This document shows, one piece after another, positions 32,101 through 41,851 of a stretch of DNA of 64,000 nt. Position 1 is the first letter of the stretch. Every line of letters starts with the position of its first letter. The DNA lies in NCBI GenBank assembly GCA_016858145.1, contig JAEHOE010000008.1, positions 186,001 to 250,000 on the forward strand, read 5' to 3'. The notes under the pieces are model-generated. The model was given only the letters and a program-made list of their open reading frames with translations. It was not told the DNA's origin and searched no databases. Made by a program: the position numbers and the translations under genes. This DNA comes from Edaphochlamys debaryana. Taxonomy: Eukaryota > Chlorophyta > Chlorophyceae > Chlamydomonadales.

Positions 32101-34282
32101 GCCTGGCGCCGGGGAGGGATGGACGGAGTGCAGGTGGGCTTGGGCGTGGGGGTGCCGGCATCCGGGCTTGGTGCTTGGCAGAGTGCAACCCAGCTGGAAG
32201 GTTTTACGCAGGCGCACGCAGAACCTGAGCAATGCCCCCGCACCCCTTTGGCCGCAGGCTGCTTTGGAGGCCCTGCGTGTCGCCCGTTGCAGCGGCGAAG
32301 CAATGGGCAAGAGCAGTGACGAAACGCTGGCCGCTGCGGACTTGCTGGCGACGGCGCTGTCCGTGGTGGCCGCTGCAGCCGAAAGAGACGCCGCGAGGGT
32401 TCCTTGGACCCTGAATGGCCGATGGGCGCTGGGGCTTTGGTGGGAGAAGGTTCGCAAGAGGGCGCCTGCGCCGGCCGCAGCGAAGGCCACGGAGGGCAGG
32501 GCAGCGACGGCGGCTCTGCCGGAAGAGCGACCTTCGCGTGAGGCGCTCTTGCAAGCCCTGACTTCGGGGCAGAGGGCGGCAAGGGCGGCTGCAGCTAAGG
32601 GCCCCACGCCGGCTCAGGCGACGGCGGCTGGGGGCGAAGTCCGATCATCGGTGAGCGGACTGGGGGGTGCGCATCGGCGGGAGGGCATGGCCCCTTGGTC
32701 AGGAGTTGGCGTCTGGACCCGGCCTGACGAGCGGCGGGCAAACGGGCGAATCCAGGATTGGCGGCCGTAGCTGAGACCAGCAACTGCCCTTTCCGTGCCC
32801 CATACCCTCACCCAGGTTGTCTGGGCCCAAGCCTTCCGGCGCTTCCTCAGCTTCTCCTTCCGGCTGGCGGCGGCCCTCATACTCGTCTCCACCGCCTACG
32901 CGCTGTGGCGCCTCGTCAAGGCCAGGGAGCCGGCCAGGAGCAGCCCTGCGCCCCCGCCCCGGAGCAGCCCGAGCAAGGCCCGAAGCCGCGGCGGGGTTCA
33001 GTCCAAGGGGCCCGCACCCGCTCCTGCCAGCAAGGCCGGCAGGGCAGCAGCGGCGGGGGTAGGGGCCTCCACCTCTACGGTATCAGCCGCCGCCCCGGCC
33101 GCCCCCGCCAGCACAGCGGCAGCCCCGCAGCGGAATGCCTGGCGCCTGCCCCTCCCTTTTGCTCCCCGCGCGGAGCAGCCCGCCCAGCCGGTTGCCCCCA
33201 CTCCCACCACCGCCAAGACCGCTCCTGGGGGCGGTCCTGCCACCAAAGCCGCCTCCAAGGGCGGCAAACCCAGCCCCGCATGCACAAGCCTGGCCCCGGT
33301 CCGGGAGCCGCAGTCACCCATCACGCCTGAGGCCGCAGAGCCCATGCGGCCGTCACGACGCAAGGGCAAGGGCACGGCTGCCAGAGCCAAGCCCACTAGC
33401 AGCGAGCCGGCCGGTGAGGCCGTCGCTAGGGATGCAACGGCGGCCTTGGCGGACCCGCTACCCCTCACCGCCTCCCTCGGCGCGGGCGGCGGCGACGCGT
33501 CCGGAGCTACACCCGCCACACCCACTGCCGCCGCCGCCCAGCGCTTCGCGTCCTCGCCACGCCAGCCGCCAGAGGCCGCCCCTGGGGTGACACCAGGCCG
33601 CTGTGCCCCTGCCGACACCGCCGCCACCCCTCGGACGCCGCCAGCCCCTGCCGCCACCATGCCGCCACCGCCGCCGCCGCTGCGGGCTGCAGGCGCCGCC
33701 GACTCCGGTGCGGGCACCTTCCGATGGGGGCGCGACGTCGCCGCCCTCGTGGCTGCAACAGCGCCCCGCGTGCCTTCCCCTCCGCACGGCACCGGCACGC
33801 CCTCCACCCATGCCGCCATCCCCCTACACCGCCTCGCCCTGCCCCTCCCCGTGCCTGTGCCTGGGCCCGCCGCAACCTCTATCGCGAACAGCGCCCCAAC
33901 AGCACCCCAACAGTCATCCGCGCCCTCCGTGACTGCCGGACTCAACCCTGCGCTCGCCTCCTTCCTACGACTTGGGAGCACACCCACGACAGCTCCCACG
34001 TCTCCGCCGCCGTCCACCCCTGCAGCCGACACTCTTGCGACCGCCGGCCCAAACCGCGCCGTTGTCGATCGGGAGACTTGCGGGGTTCCCGCCTCATCGC
34101 TCTGCAGCGCCTGTGGCTCCGCCCCCCGGCAGGCTGCGGTGCTGCACAGCGCCTCCGAGGGGCGGCCCGCGGGCGCCTGCTACTGCCTGTGCGGGGGCTG
34201 CTCGGCGGCCTTTGTGCTGGGGGCGCCCTGCCCCGGCTGCGGAGAGCCCGGGGAGCGGGTCATGAAGGTGTACGGGGCATAG
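29111..34282 (+). CDS. Array copy E: full-length polytopic membrane protein with C-terminal MDM2-like RING
   Basis: Thirteen exons join in frame to 1,131 aa: 29111-29235, 29306-29379, 29574-29632, 29716-29756, 29888-29956, 30126-30170, 30294-30500, 30750-30836, 31053-31332, 31455-31593, 31724-32133, 32258-32650 and 32816-34282. In order they encode a signal-peptide-like start, several hydrophobic segments (for example CVFAATAAALAWAARLAWAA, IFAVYALGWLLWMV, ALLAATYGAALASMLL), the WWC domain (SCP, GVGGC, RWWCEVATGAKVNLL), a helical AALEALRVARC region and a last membrane segment (LAAALILVSTAYALW). A Pro/Ala/Ser linker carries LTASLGAGGGD, FRWGRD and AGLNPALASFL. The RING is C-x2-C-x10-H, then a CYC/CxxC cluster and CPGC. 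The RING implies ubiquitin transfer; substrate and membrane are unknown. Intron 2 has a GC donor, and intron 6 uses shifted sites on both sides. It is closest to D. Confidence 0.85.
31724..32133 (+). other. WWC-domain exon of copy E
   Basis: This is exon 11 (410 nt, phase 1 to phase 0). It runs from AYQATEA through a hydrophobic segment and SMLLRPSHMAAYGLPEAFGD to RWWCEVATGAK and ARAWRRGGMDGVQ. Three Cys, the WW pair and the basic end are constant across copies A, E, F and G. I do not recognise the domain. Its placement between two hydrophobic segments suggests it faces one side of a membrane. Confidence 0.8.
34070..34282 (+). other. RING-finger coding segment of copy E
   Basis: This is the last 70 or so codons: CSACGS, then H ten residues after the second Cys, GACYCLCGGC, GAPCPGCGEP and the end VMKVYGA. 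The spacing fits C-terminal RINGs of the MDM2/MUL1 type, which end in a short hydrophobic strand needed for E2 binding. The same segment in A, B and D is almost identical even at silent positions. Confidence 0.8.
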
Positions 34283-35116
34283 GGCGGGACGTCAGGGGGC
34301 AGGGGGCTGCCCCGAGCTCTACGTTGTGTGCGGCTGGGGTCGGGGGCTACTACTAGCCCTCGTAGGAAGGCGGAGAGGGCGCGGGGCTTTCACTTGGCTA
34401 AGGCTGGCTGTGCCATGCATGCAGGAGTAGGGGTAGGTATTCTTGCATGCTGCAGTGTCCGGTACGGATACGTAATCTGTATGAAGGAGAGTGGCTTCGG
34501 GCCTGATTGGTCAGAGGGATAAAGTCTCAAGAGGCATGCATGAGCGCAGGGCGCTGGGCTCCATCCGTCGGTAGTCGGGTGCGGTACCAGCGTGGCGGGA
34601 GAGGGGGCCGAGGTAGGGGCGTTGTGTATCTCTTTGCCGAAGTACCGTGCTGCGCACCTGCTGAATTGGCGTTGTCATGGCGCTAGGCGGCAGCGCTACG
34701 TTCTACGCTTGTGGGGCCTAGGTCCGTGGGGGGGCGGTCTGGCCAGTGGCAACAGCACACCGGGGGGGACGCCGGGGACCGTGTCGCGGGACCGCGTTAA
34801 CTCGTGCGGCAATCGAGGCCGCTCTCAGATCTTTGCATCAGAACCTGCATTGGGGTTCTGCATGTCGTCTTGGAACATGCCTCAAGCCGTCAAGCGTTGA
34901 CGTTGCGAACCATCGAGGCGACCAATGGGACACCAACGGCGGTTGGTGGCAATCGGGGCGTGTTGCCCTTCCGTCTAGACGTCGCTGAAGCCGTGGCCTA
35001 AAACGCACCCAATTCTACATATCCCAGCGCGCCGCGTTGCCTGCTGCTGAAGCGAACGCTTGGCGCGCAAAAGGACTTGGTGCTTGCGTTTTTGAGTCTA
35101 CGCGTGCCCAGAGGCG
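34283..35116. other. Intergenic between copies E and F
   Basis: After the E stop, the first 100 or so bases resemble other 3' ends of the array. Nothing else is recognised; open frames are short and unsupported. Confidence 0.5.
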
Positions 35117-38100
35117 ATGTCGGCAAAGCCCCTGGCCTTTGCCTGGTGGTTCGTCTTTGCTGCGTGAGTCGCGCAGTGGCTGCTTCTCCGCCATGGCAAC
35201 GGCAACGAGGGCTTGCCGACGGTTCCGTGGCCCCACGCCCACGGGTAGGCCGCTACTTGCTTCGCGCACGTAGAGACAGACGAAGGGGAGCCCAGCGCTT
35301 TGGTCGCTTTCTCAGTTGCACAGACTCGACTCCGTCCGGAACCCTCTTTGCTCTGGTCGCGCTGCTCGAGCGATGCCGGCTTCTGGTTCCCTTGACGTCC
35401 CTCTTCTGCTGTAAGTGACGGGCGCAAGGGTAGCCGCACCCAGATACGTAACAACACGTTTTCCCGCGCTTTTCCCCTGCTTTTCCCCGAACATGCCGGA
35501 CACCCCATGCCAGTCGCACCCCTGCTCGTGTTCCTTGCCAAAATCCCTGTCACATGACACGTGACAGGGATGGTGTTGAGCTCGGGCGACTGCACGCCAA
35601 TACAAATGTTACCCTTGTCTCCTCGCCCTGTTGCTTGTCCAGCCATTACGGGCTTGGCTTGCCTCAACTTGCTAATCGGTTGGGCACGCGCCACTCAGCA
35701 CCACATTAACCCTGGCCTCGACACTGCGTTGGCTGAGAAGGACTGCTGGAGCCCAGCCTCGTGGGCAGGGCGAGCAGCACACGCTGCACGTGCTCCTGCC
35801 AACGCCCTCAAGGTAGGGCGAAGGCAGGGGCATGGCCTGCTTCAAAGCCCCGTGGAAGTAAGTTTCATGTTGAGATGACGGTTGCCGCACTGGACCGTGG
35901 CCACGTTCCCCACGTGCGGGGTTTTGCCCCATGTCTGCAGATTCTTAACCGAGTCCGGAGGTGCATCAGGAGCCAATTGCATCGCGAGGGGTCGAGGTGA
36001 GGCATGGGAGCGGCGTCGGTGCCTGTCGACCCACAACACTCGCCAAGCTCGTCCTGCCAATCTGCCCTTGATCACCCCAACGCATACCAGATACGTGTCG
36101 CTCTGCACCCACTGGCGTCGCATCCCTGAGCTGGCGGCCGCCTTGCAAGACACTGCGGAGTGGACTACCTGGAGGGCCTCCTCGGGTGTCAAGTGAGTGC
36201 CCCAGGCGGCGGCTTCGCAACCTGTCGCTGGCTTCCCTCCCTCCGTACCCTGGCGCACCTAGCTAGCCGACCTCACGAGAACCCTCCGGTGCACATAAAC
36301 TGCTATCATCCCTCCGCTCCGTGCCCGCCCCTGCAGCTGTGCTGTCTCCAAGTCAAATCTGGCCTATGCGCTGTGCTCTTGGCAGGCGGGCGCGAATGCA
36401 GGGACGCTGTTGGGCAGGACTGCTGGAGCGCCTTTGCCACACACCATCGCATCAATCCTTGTTCACCTGCACCCAACCGCTCGGCCCCTTGCTGCCATTG
36501 GATTGCGACCGCAGGAGCTTGCCGCCGCTTCGGTCGCCCTGATGGGCACTGGGGTGGCCGTCGGCCCCCGCCTCTTCTCCCCCCTGCCCCTCCTGGACGT
36601 GTGGGGTTGGTTGATGCTTCAGGCGGAGCTCTTGTGGCGAAACCCATGGCGCACGCTTCGACAGAGTGCCACTCATGGGATTTGCGCTTTGTGCTGGTGC
36701 GTGTGTGACGAATGTGGATCGTGAATCAAGGTGTCCGTGCGAAGGAACCTGCTGACCTGTCGCCGCAAGGAAGAAACACTGCATGACCCGAATGCGGTGA
36801 GTGGGCCGGGTCCGGGCAAACGTGCGGACGCATGTGTAACGCCAAGCTGGAGACAAGCGAAGGCAGGCAGAGAAGCCTTTCCAGGACACGTCAGTACTGC
36901 AGCCATTCATAAGTGGACTAGTTTCGATTCTAACTTCATGCGGCTGGTCTGTTCACAGGGCCATCTGGGCACGGGCCAAGCAGCCCCCCAGCCTTTGGGA
37001 GCGCCTGGGGTGCGGGCCCCTGGACGCCGCCCTGCTCCTCTGCGGAGGCCACGGGTTCTGTACGACCGTGGGGGCAGAGCTGCTCACCGCCCCGGGGTCC
37101 GGGCTGCAGGCGGCCCTGCTGTTTACGGTCACCCCGCTGCCCTTTTGGTGGCGAGGCATCAAGAGCCTCAACGAGTGCGTGGCCTCCCTGACAGTCATGG
37201 CGGTGGGTTGGGAGGCTCGAGGCTTGCAAGGGGCTTACCGGTATGGCAGTGAGGCATTCGTACGTACTGCGTCTTGACCTGTCCGTACTTCGTACGGTGG
37301 CACTGCAGGTGTTGGCCTTCTGCACGTTTGTGGCTTTTGCAGCTGAGCGCGCGAAGATCAATTGGAACGAGGTGTACAACTTTCATGCCGGCCACGGTGG
37401 AGGGCGTCGAAGGGCGTCGGATGACCCTAAGGGTAGGTGCAGCGATGCGGTCTGGCTCCGGTCTACAGGCAGTTGCTCAACCCTGACGCTTCACGGAGTC
37501 GAAGTTACCCGTGCCCTTGCCGGGAAGTGCGTCTCAAGGCCGCCGCGCCAACCCGCTGTCGTCCCCTAGCTCATGCTCCCCCCCCTTCAAACCAGCAGTG
37601 CCGTGACTCTCACTGCAACCCCCCGACCTCACCTCCCCTGGTGTGTCCCTTCGGCGCAGCTCGTGAGGCCACCGAACGTGTCATGGGCCCCTTCCCCTCG
37701 CTCACATGGGCGTATGTGGAGTGTTTGTGGACTCTTGCCATTGGCCTGCTGCTTGCGTCATCTGCTTCCGGCCTTGCCAGCATGATGCTCCGCCCCTCCT
37801 CAGTGGCAGCTTATGGCCTGCCCGGGGCCTTTCCGGACTACGGTGCCAGCTCTCTGACCGCCGCGGCCTGCCCGGCGGCGCTGCTGCCCCCAACCGCCGC
37901 TTCCCCACGCGCCAACATGACGACCTGGGCCATGGGCTGGGCGGGCGTGGGCGGCTGTGACGCCGCCTCGGGCCCCGGCTCCCGGTGGTGGTGTGAGGTG
38001 TCCACGGGTGCCAAGATCAACCTGCTGGCAGCGAGGGCCTGGCGCCGGGGAGGGATGGACGGAGTGCAGGTGAGGCGGGCTGGTCACAAGGGCAGCATGG

Positions 38101-40236
38101 GGGGCATATACGACTAGGCTTTGAAGAGTTGTGCCGCCCCTTGCCACGCAGGCTGCGCTGGAGGCCCTGCGCGCCGCTCACTGCGGCGGAGATAAAATCC
38201 TGCGCCGGCGCCGCGAGGCGGAGCGCGCGGCCACCGCGAGTCAGCTGATGGTGATTGGGGGCCTGGATCCCAACCCCGAGGAGCTGCGGAAAGCTGCGCG
38301 GGAGGCCCTCCTGCAGGATCCCGCAATGGCGGCACCGGCCGACTGGCTGGCGACTGCGCTGGCGGGCATGGCTGGAGCGGCGGACCAGGGCGCGGCGGTG
38401 GTGCCTTGGGCGGTACACGGAGACTGGGCGCTGAGGTTTCCCTGGGAGAGGCCTCCCTCTCAGCCGCGGCGGGACGGCGTCACTCCGGTGCCCGAGGGAA
38501 CGTCCCCAGATGTGCCGGCCGGCCCGGTGAAGCGTGTCAAGCCCAGACCTACTCAGCTCTCGGTACGCAAAGGCTTCCGGGGCACATGGAAGCGGAGTGA
38601 AGCATGGGTCCTACCCCGCTCTGCGTGCCGCCCACAACACCACTTGTGCGACGCGCCCTGCCCGATCGACCCTCCGCAGGTCGACATCCCCTTAACCCCC
38701 GAGACCACATCTGCCGCCTCGTGGGTGCGCGGCCTTGAGACGTTCACCAACGCGGGGCTGGCTTTCGCACTGGTCATGGGGTCGGCGGGCCTCCTGCGGC
38801 AGTACAAGTCCCCAGCCGACGTGGTGGATTGGCTGGCAGGTCTGGCCACATCCGGGGCGGGGAGCCGAGGCCGCTGCAGCTAGCGAGCCCCTTCGCCCCG
38901 AGGGCGGTCGAGCGGCGGCGCTGCCAAGCCCACGCCAAGGGCTGCAGCGGTGTCGCCTCCTCGCCAGGCGGCAACCCCAGCCAACCCTGCAAATGCGCTG
39001 AACTCCGCAGCAGCCCTGCCGCCGGCTACCGGTGCTACCGGTGTCCGCACGCCAGCGCCTGCTGCATCTGGGGACAGGCCTGACGCTGCCGCGAGCTCGG
39101 AGACCGCTTCCAGCAGCAGCAATGGGCCTGCACACCACGCCTCCGCCGCTCTAGGCGCCCGGATGTATTCCCCTGCCGCCCCAGGGCGTGCCGCAGGAAG
39201 CGTGGTCCCTCTCCACGACACCGGAGTCCCTTTGACCTCCGCCGAAGCCGCCTTGGCCGCCGTCCTACCCTTCACCATCCGCCTCGGCACAGGCGGCGGC
39301 GACACCTCAGCTCCCGAGACTCTGGGATCGGCTGCAGCTGCTTCGCGCAGCGCTCCTGCCTCACCACCGCCCCCGCCGAATGCACGGCCTCTTCCCCCTC
39401 CCCCACCCTCTACCGCCTTTGCCACGTGGTTCTCCTTTGCCACACGTATCCTCCGATGGAGCCCCGTCACTGCTGCTACGTCAGAGGGCGAGCTCTCCCT
39501 TGAGCCCCCATCCGCTGCTGGCCCCGCCGCTTCGCCTTCCCCGCTGGCGCAGGCCTCGAGGGCCGGAGAGCCCCAGCTCGCTGCCGCCGACGCCCCTGCG
39601 CCCGCGCCCGCGGCCTCAGCTCCTTGGGACTACGGTGCCGTCCAGGCCCCTGCCGCCAACCCTGACCCCATCCCAGCCCCCGCACCGGAGGTGCCATCAC
39701 AATTAGCCAGCGCCGCCCCGCCGCCTCCGCTCGCCGAGCTCCCTCCTGCGGACCTCTGCCCCCCCTCCGACGAGCGCCAGCCCTCTGCCCCTCCACCCGC
39801 ACCCGTGCCACCGCCGTCGGCTCCTGCCACCGCCTCGGGCCATGCCACCGTCCCCCTCCCCACCCCGACCCCTGCGCCGGTTGTGCCATCCCAGACAGCC
39901 ATCGCTGCCCCGCCGCCCCCGCTCGCCGAGCTGCCTCCTGCGGACGTCTACCCCCCCTCCGCCGAGCGCCAGCCGTCCACCCCTCCGCCTGCACCGATGC
40001 CACCGCCGTCGGCTCCTGCCATCGCCTCCCTGTCCCCCTGGCGCCGCCTCTGCGGCGTTTGCGCCGCGGCCCCTCCGCAGGCGGCCGTCATACACGCCGC
40101 CTCCGAGGGAAGGCCTGCGGCGGCCTGCTACTGCCTGTGCAAGGGGTGCTCCGAGGCGTTCGTGGTCCAGCGCGGAGCGCCCTGCCCCAGCTGTGGAGAG
40201 CCCGCGGAGCGTGTCGCGATGGTGTTTCGGTCTTGA
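35117..40236 (+). pseudogene. Array copy F: membrane RING protein with several disabling changes
   Basis: Exon counterparts include 35117-35244 (start; ends PTVPWPHAHG like AAVPWPRAQG in D/E), one ending at the GTAAGT at about 35412, 36515-36696, 36959-37202, 37309-37432, 37660-38069 (WWC domain, 410 nt), 38152-38562 and 38680-40236. Exons 9 to 12 are open with exact phases. Damage: TGA at 35165-35167 in exon 1, a 7-nt frame change in exon 2, no acceptor giving a frame-keeping exon 8, and TAG at 38881-38883 just after the last hydrophobic segment. The C-terminal frame resumes open to 40236 with FTIRLGTGGGD, ILRWSP and a RING (CGVCAA, CYCLCKGC, CPSC). An intron from about 38842 to 38946 could remove the TAG but would need a weak GTCTGG donor. 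Confidence 0.65.
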
Positions 40237-41100
40237 GGAAGTCAGGGCCTGTCAGGGGGCTGCCCCGGGCGGCGGAGGCGTGCGCGGCTTTGAGGGGAGG
40301 GCTGGAAGGGGGCTTTGCCAGGGCTCCTTTGGGGTAACGGAGCAGGGGTTCTGGTCCCAGAGCTTGAGGCGTGGGCGGTGAGGGGAGGGCTGTAAAGGAA
40401 AGTGCCCCGACTCTAGCCCGGCTCCGGCGAGTGAAGTGAAGGTTGAAGATGGTTTGAGCAGACTGTGTGATAACGCCAGGGGGCGGTCAACGAGGCATTA
40501 CGGAGCAAGTCTGTTTCTTGCGCGCCGACGTGGAGATGGTCCGGGGGTGCCTTTGTACGAAGGGATACCTGCCGGGTGGTGGGCGCCGCATGTGGGTTGA
40601 TGGCGTTGCGGGGTCCACAGGGTATTCCTTTTGCTTGTATTCGTATTGTATAGTATCATTGGCGGCGGCATAGGCACTGCTTATGGTAGTGACCTCTGCT
40701 GCCGTGCGAGGGGGGCTGCCGTGACCAGGCTGACCGCCCGCGGGGGCGCATGTGTAGAGGGTTCGCATTGCGCCGTTGCTCGCTTGGCGCTGCCCGCTTG
40801 GCACCGCACCAGCTAGTATTGCGCGTCGTTAGGGGCGGTCAACGGGGGTATGAGCCCGTCTCTCGCGCACAAAGGTTGAGGCTTGAGGGTGGACCGGGAT
40901 GATGGGGTAGCAGCAGCGTTCCGGTCAGTGGGCGCCGCAGTTGGGGTTCCTGGCAAATGTGGGGTCCATATAATGATGTATACTGTTGTACCATACGCTT
41001 CACATAGGCATAGCTGCACATCGACATAGCTGCACATAGACGTGAGGGGTTGCGTCGCTGGAGGCAGTGGCCGCCCGCGTGCCTGGTACCGGTACCAGCG
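40237..41100. other. Intergenic between copy F and element 2
   Basis: The first part is the probable F 3' region. No gene, RNA or repeat was recognised in this GC-rich stretch. Confidence 0.5.
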
Positions 41101-41104
41101 TCCG
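41101..41104. repeat. Target-site duplication of element 2, left (TCCG)
   Basis: The 4 bp immediately outside the left end of element 2 are TCCG, the same as the 4 bp immediately outside the right end at 55173-55176. A 4-bp duplication is typical of DDE-integrase insertion by Ty3/gypsy elements. Confidence 0.7.
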
Positions 41105-41154
41105 TGTCAGGACACACTATGGGCTACGGCAAAGTGCAGCCGGCTGACCGAACT
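41105..41154 (-). repeat. 50-bp terminal repeat Y, outer copy
   Basis: This starts tgtcaggacacactatgggc on the plus strand and is identical over all 50 bp to 41606-41655. It forms the 3' terminus of element 2. Confidence 0.95.
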
Positions 41155-41603
41155 AATCGGCGAGCAAAGACGCAGGCGGTGCCTGGGCTCACTTCTAGGA
41201 CCAGCGCCGAGGCTCAGCAGCTGGGTCGAGCGAAGGCTCCTCGGGAAGTCGTCGGATGGCACAGAGACTGCGCCGCAGGCGCTAGAGGCAGCAGAGCAGC
41301 AACACTCTAGTAGTTACAGTCACAGCAGAGTAGATCCGCAGCAAGTAGTAGTAGCAGTGCTTCCGACTTGCCAGTCGGAAGCTGGGCGTTCGCCTAAGTC
41401 CCCCCGATCGGAAGGGCTCATTGCCGTACCTCAGGTGCTCATGCCACGTGTCCCACGAGGCAAACCCTGGTGTCACAACCCTAGTCACAACCCCAGACGT
41501 ACCCTCCGGCACCAACCAGCAGACCAACCACAAACCTCCAGCACCCTACCTCAACTCCCAACCGGCAACCATACTGTGACAGCGACGGTACTGTGCTCTG
41601 TCA
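41155..41603 (-). repeat. 449-bp terminal repeat X, 3' copy
   Basis: This matches 54724-55172 at 447 of 449 positions by direct reading. The two differences are ggctcc/ggttcc and gtcgtcgg/gtcgttgg. It is flanked on both sides by the 50-bp repeat Y. Confidence 0.95.
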
Positions 41604-41605
41604 GC

Positions 41606-41655
41606 TGTCAGGACACACTATGGGCTACGGCAAAGTGCAGCCGGCTGACCGAACT
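41606..41655 (-). repeat. 50-bp repeat Y, inner copy
   Basis: This copy is identical to the outer one and lies directly against the polypurine tract, where the 3' LTR of a standard element would begin. Confidence 0.95.
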
Positions 41656-41665
41656 CCCCCCCTTG
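41656..41665 (-). promoter_or_regulatory. Polypurine tract of element 2
   Basis: The element strand reads CAAGGGGGGG immediately before repeat Y. This is the position and composition of the plus-strand primer of LTR retrotransposons. Confidence 0.65.
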
Positions 41666-41851
41666 GCGACTCTAGAGCCAAAACGCGAAGTCAGGCGGCC
41701 TCGAAGCCATACGCTAAGTCAGAAGCAGTTCGCTCAAGCTGTACACAACAGTTCCCTCCAGCAGAGAAACTTCAATCCTCCCCCATGCTCGCTAAGTGCT
41801 CTCGCCAGGCCACAGCCAGCAGAACTCATCTCCCTCGGCTCACCACCCTAT

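Noticed and set aside
10539..38883. Nuclear reassignment of TAG to an amino acid
   Set aside because: In-frame TAGs occur in A, F and the element 2 gag, but A, B, D and E all end at a TAG directly after the same conserved RING tail. TAG therefore works as a stop here.
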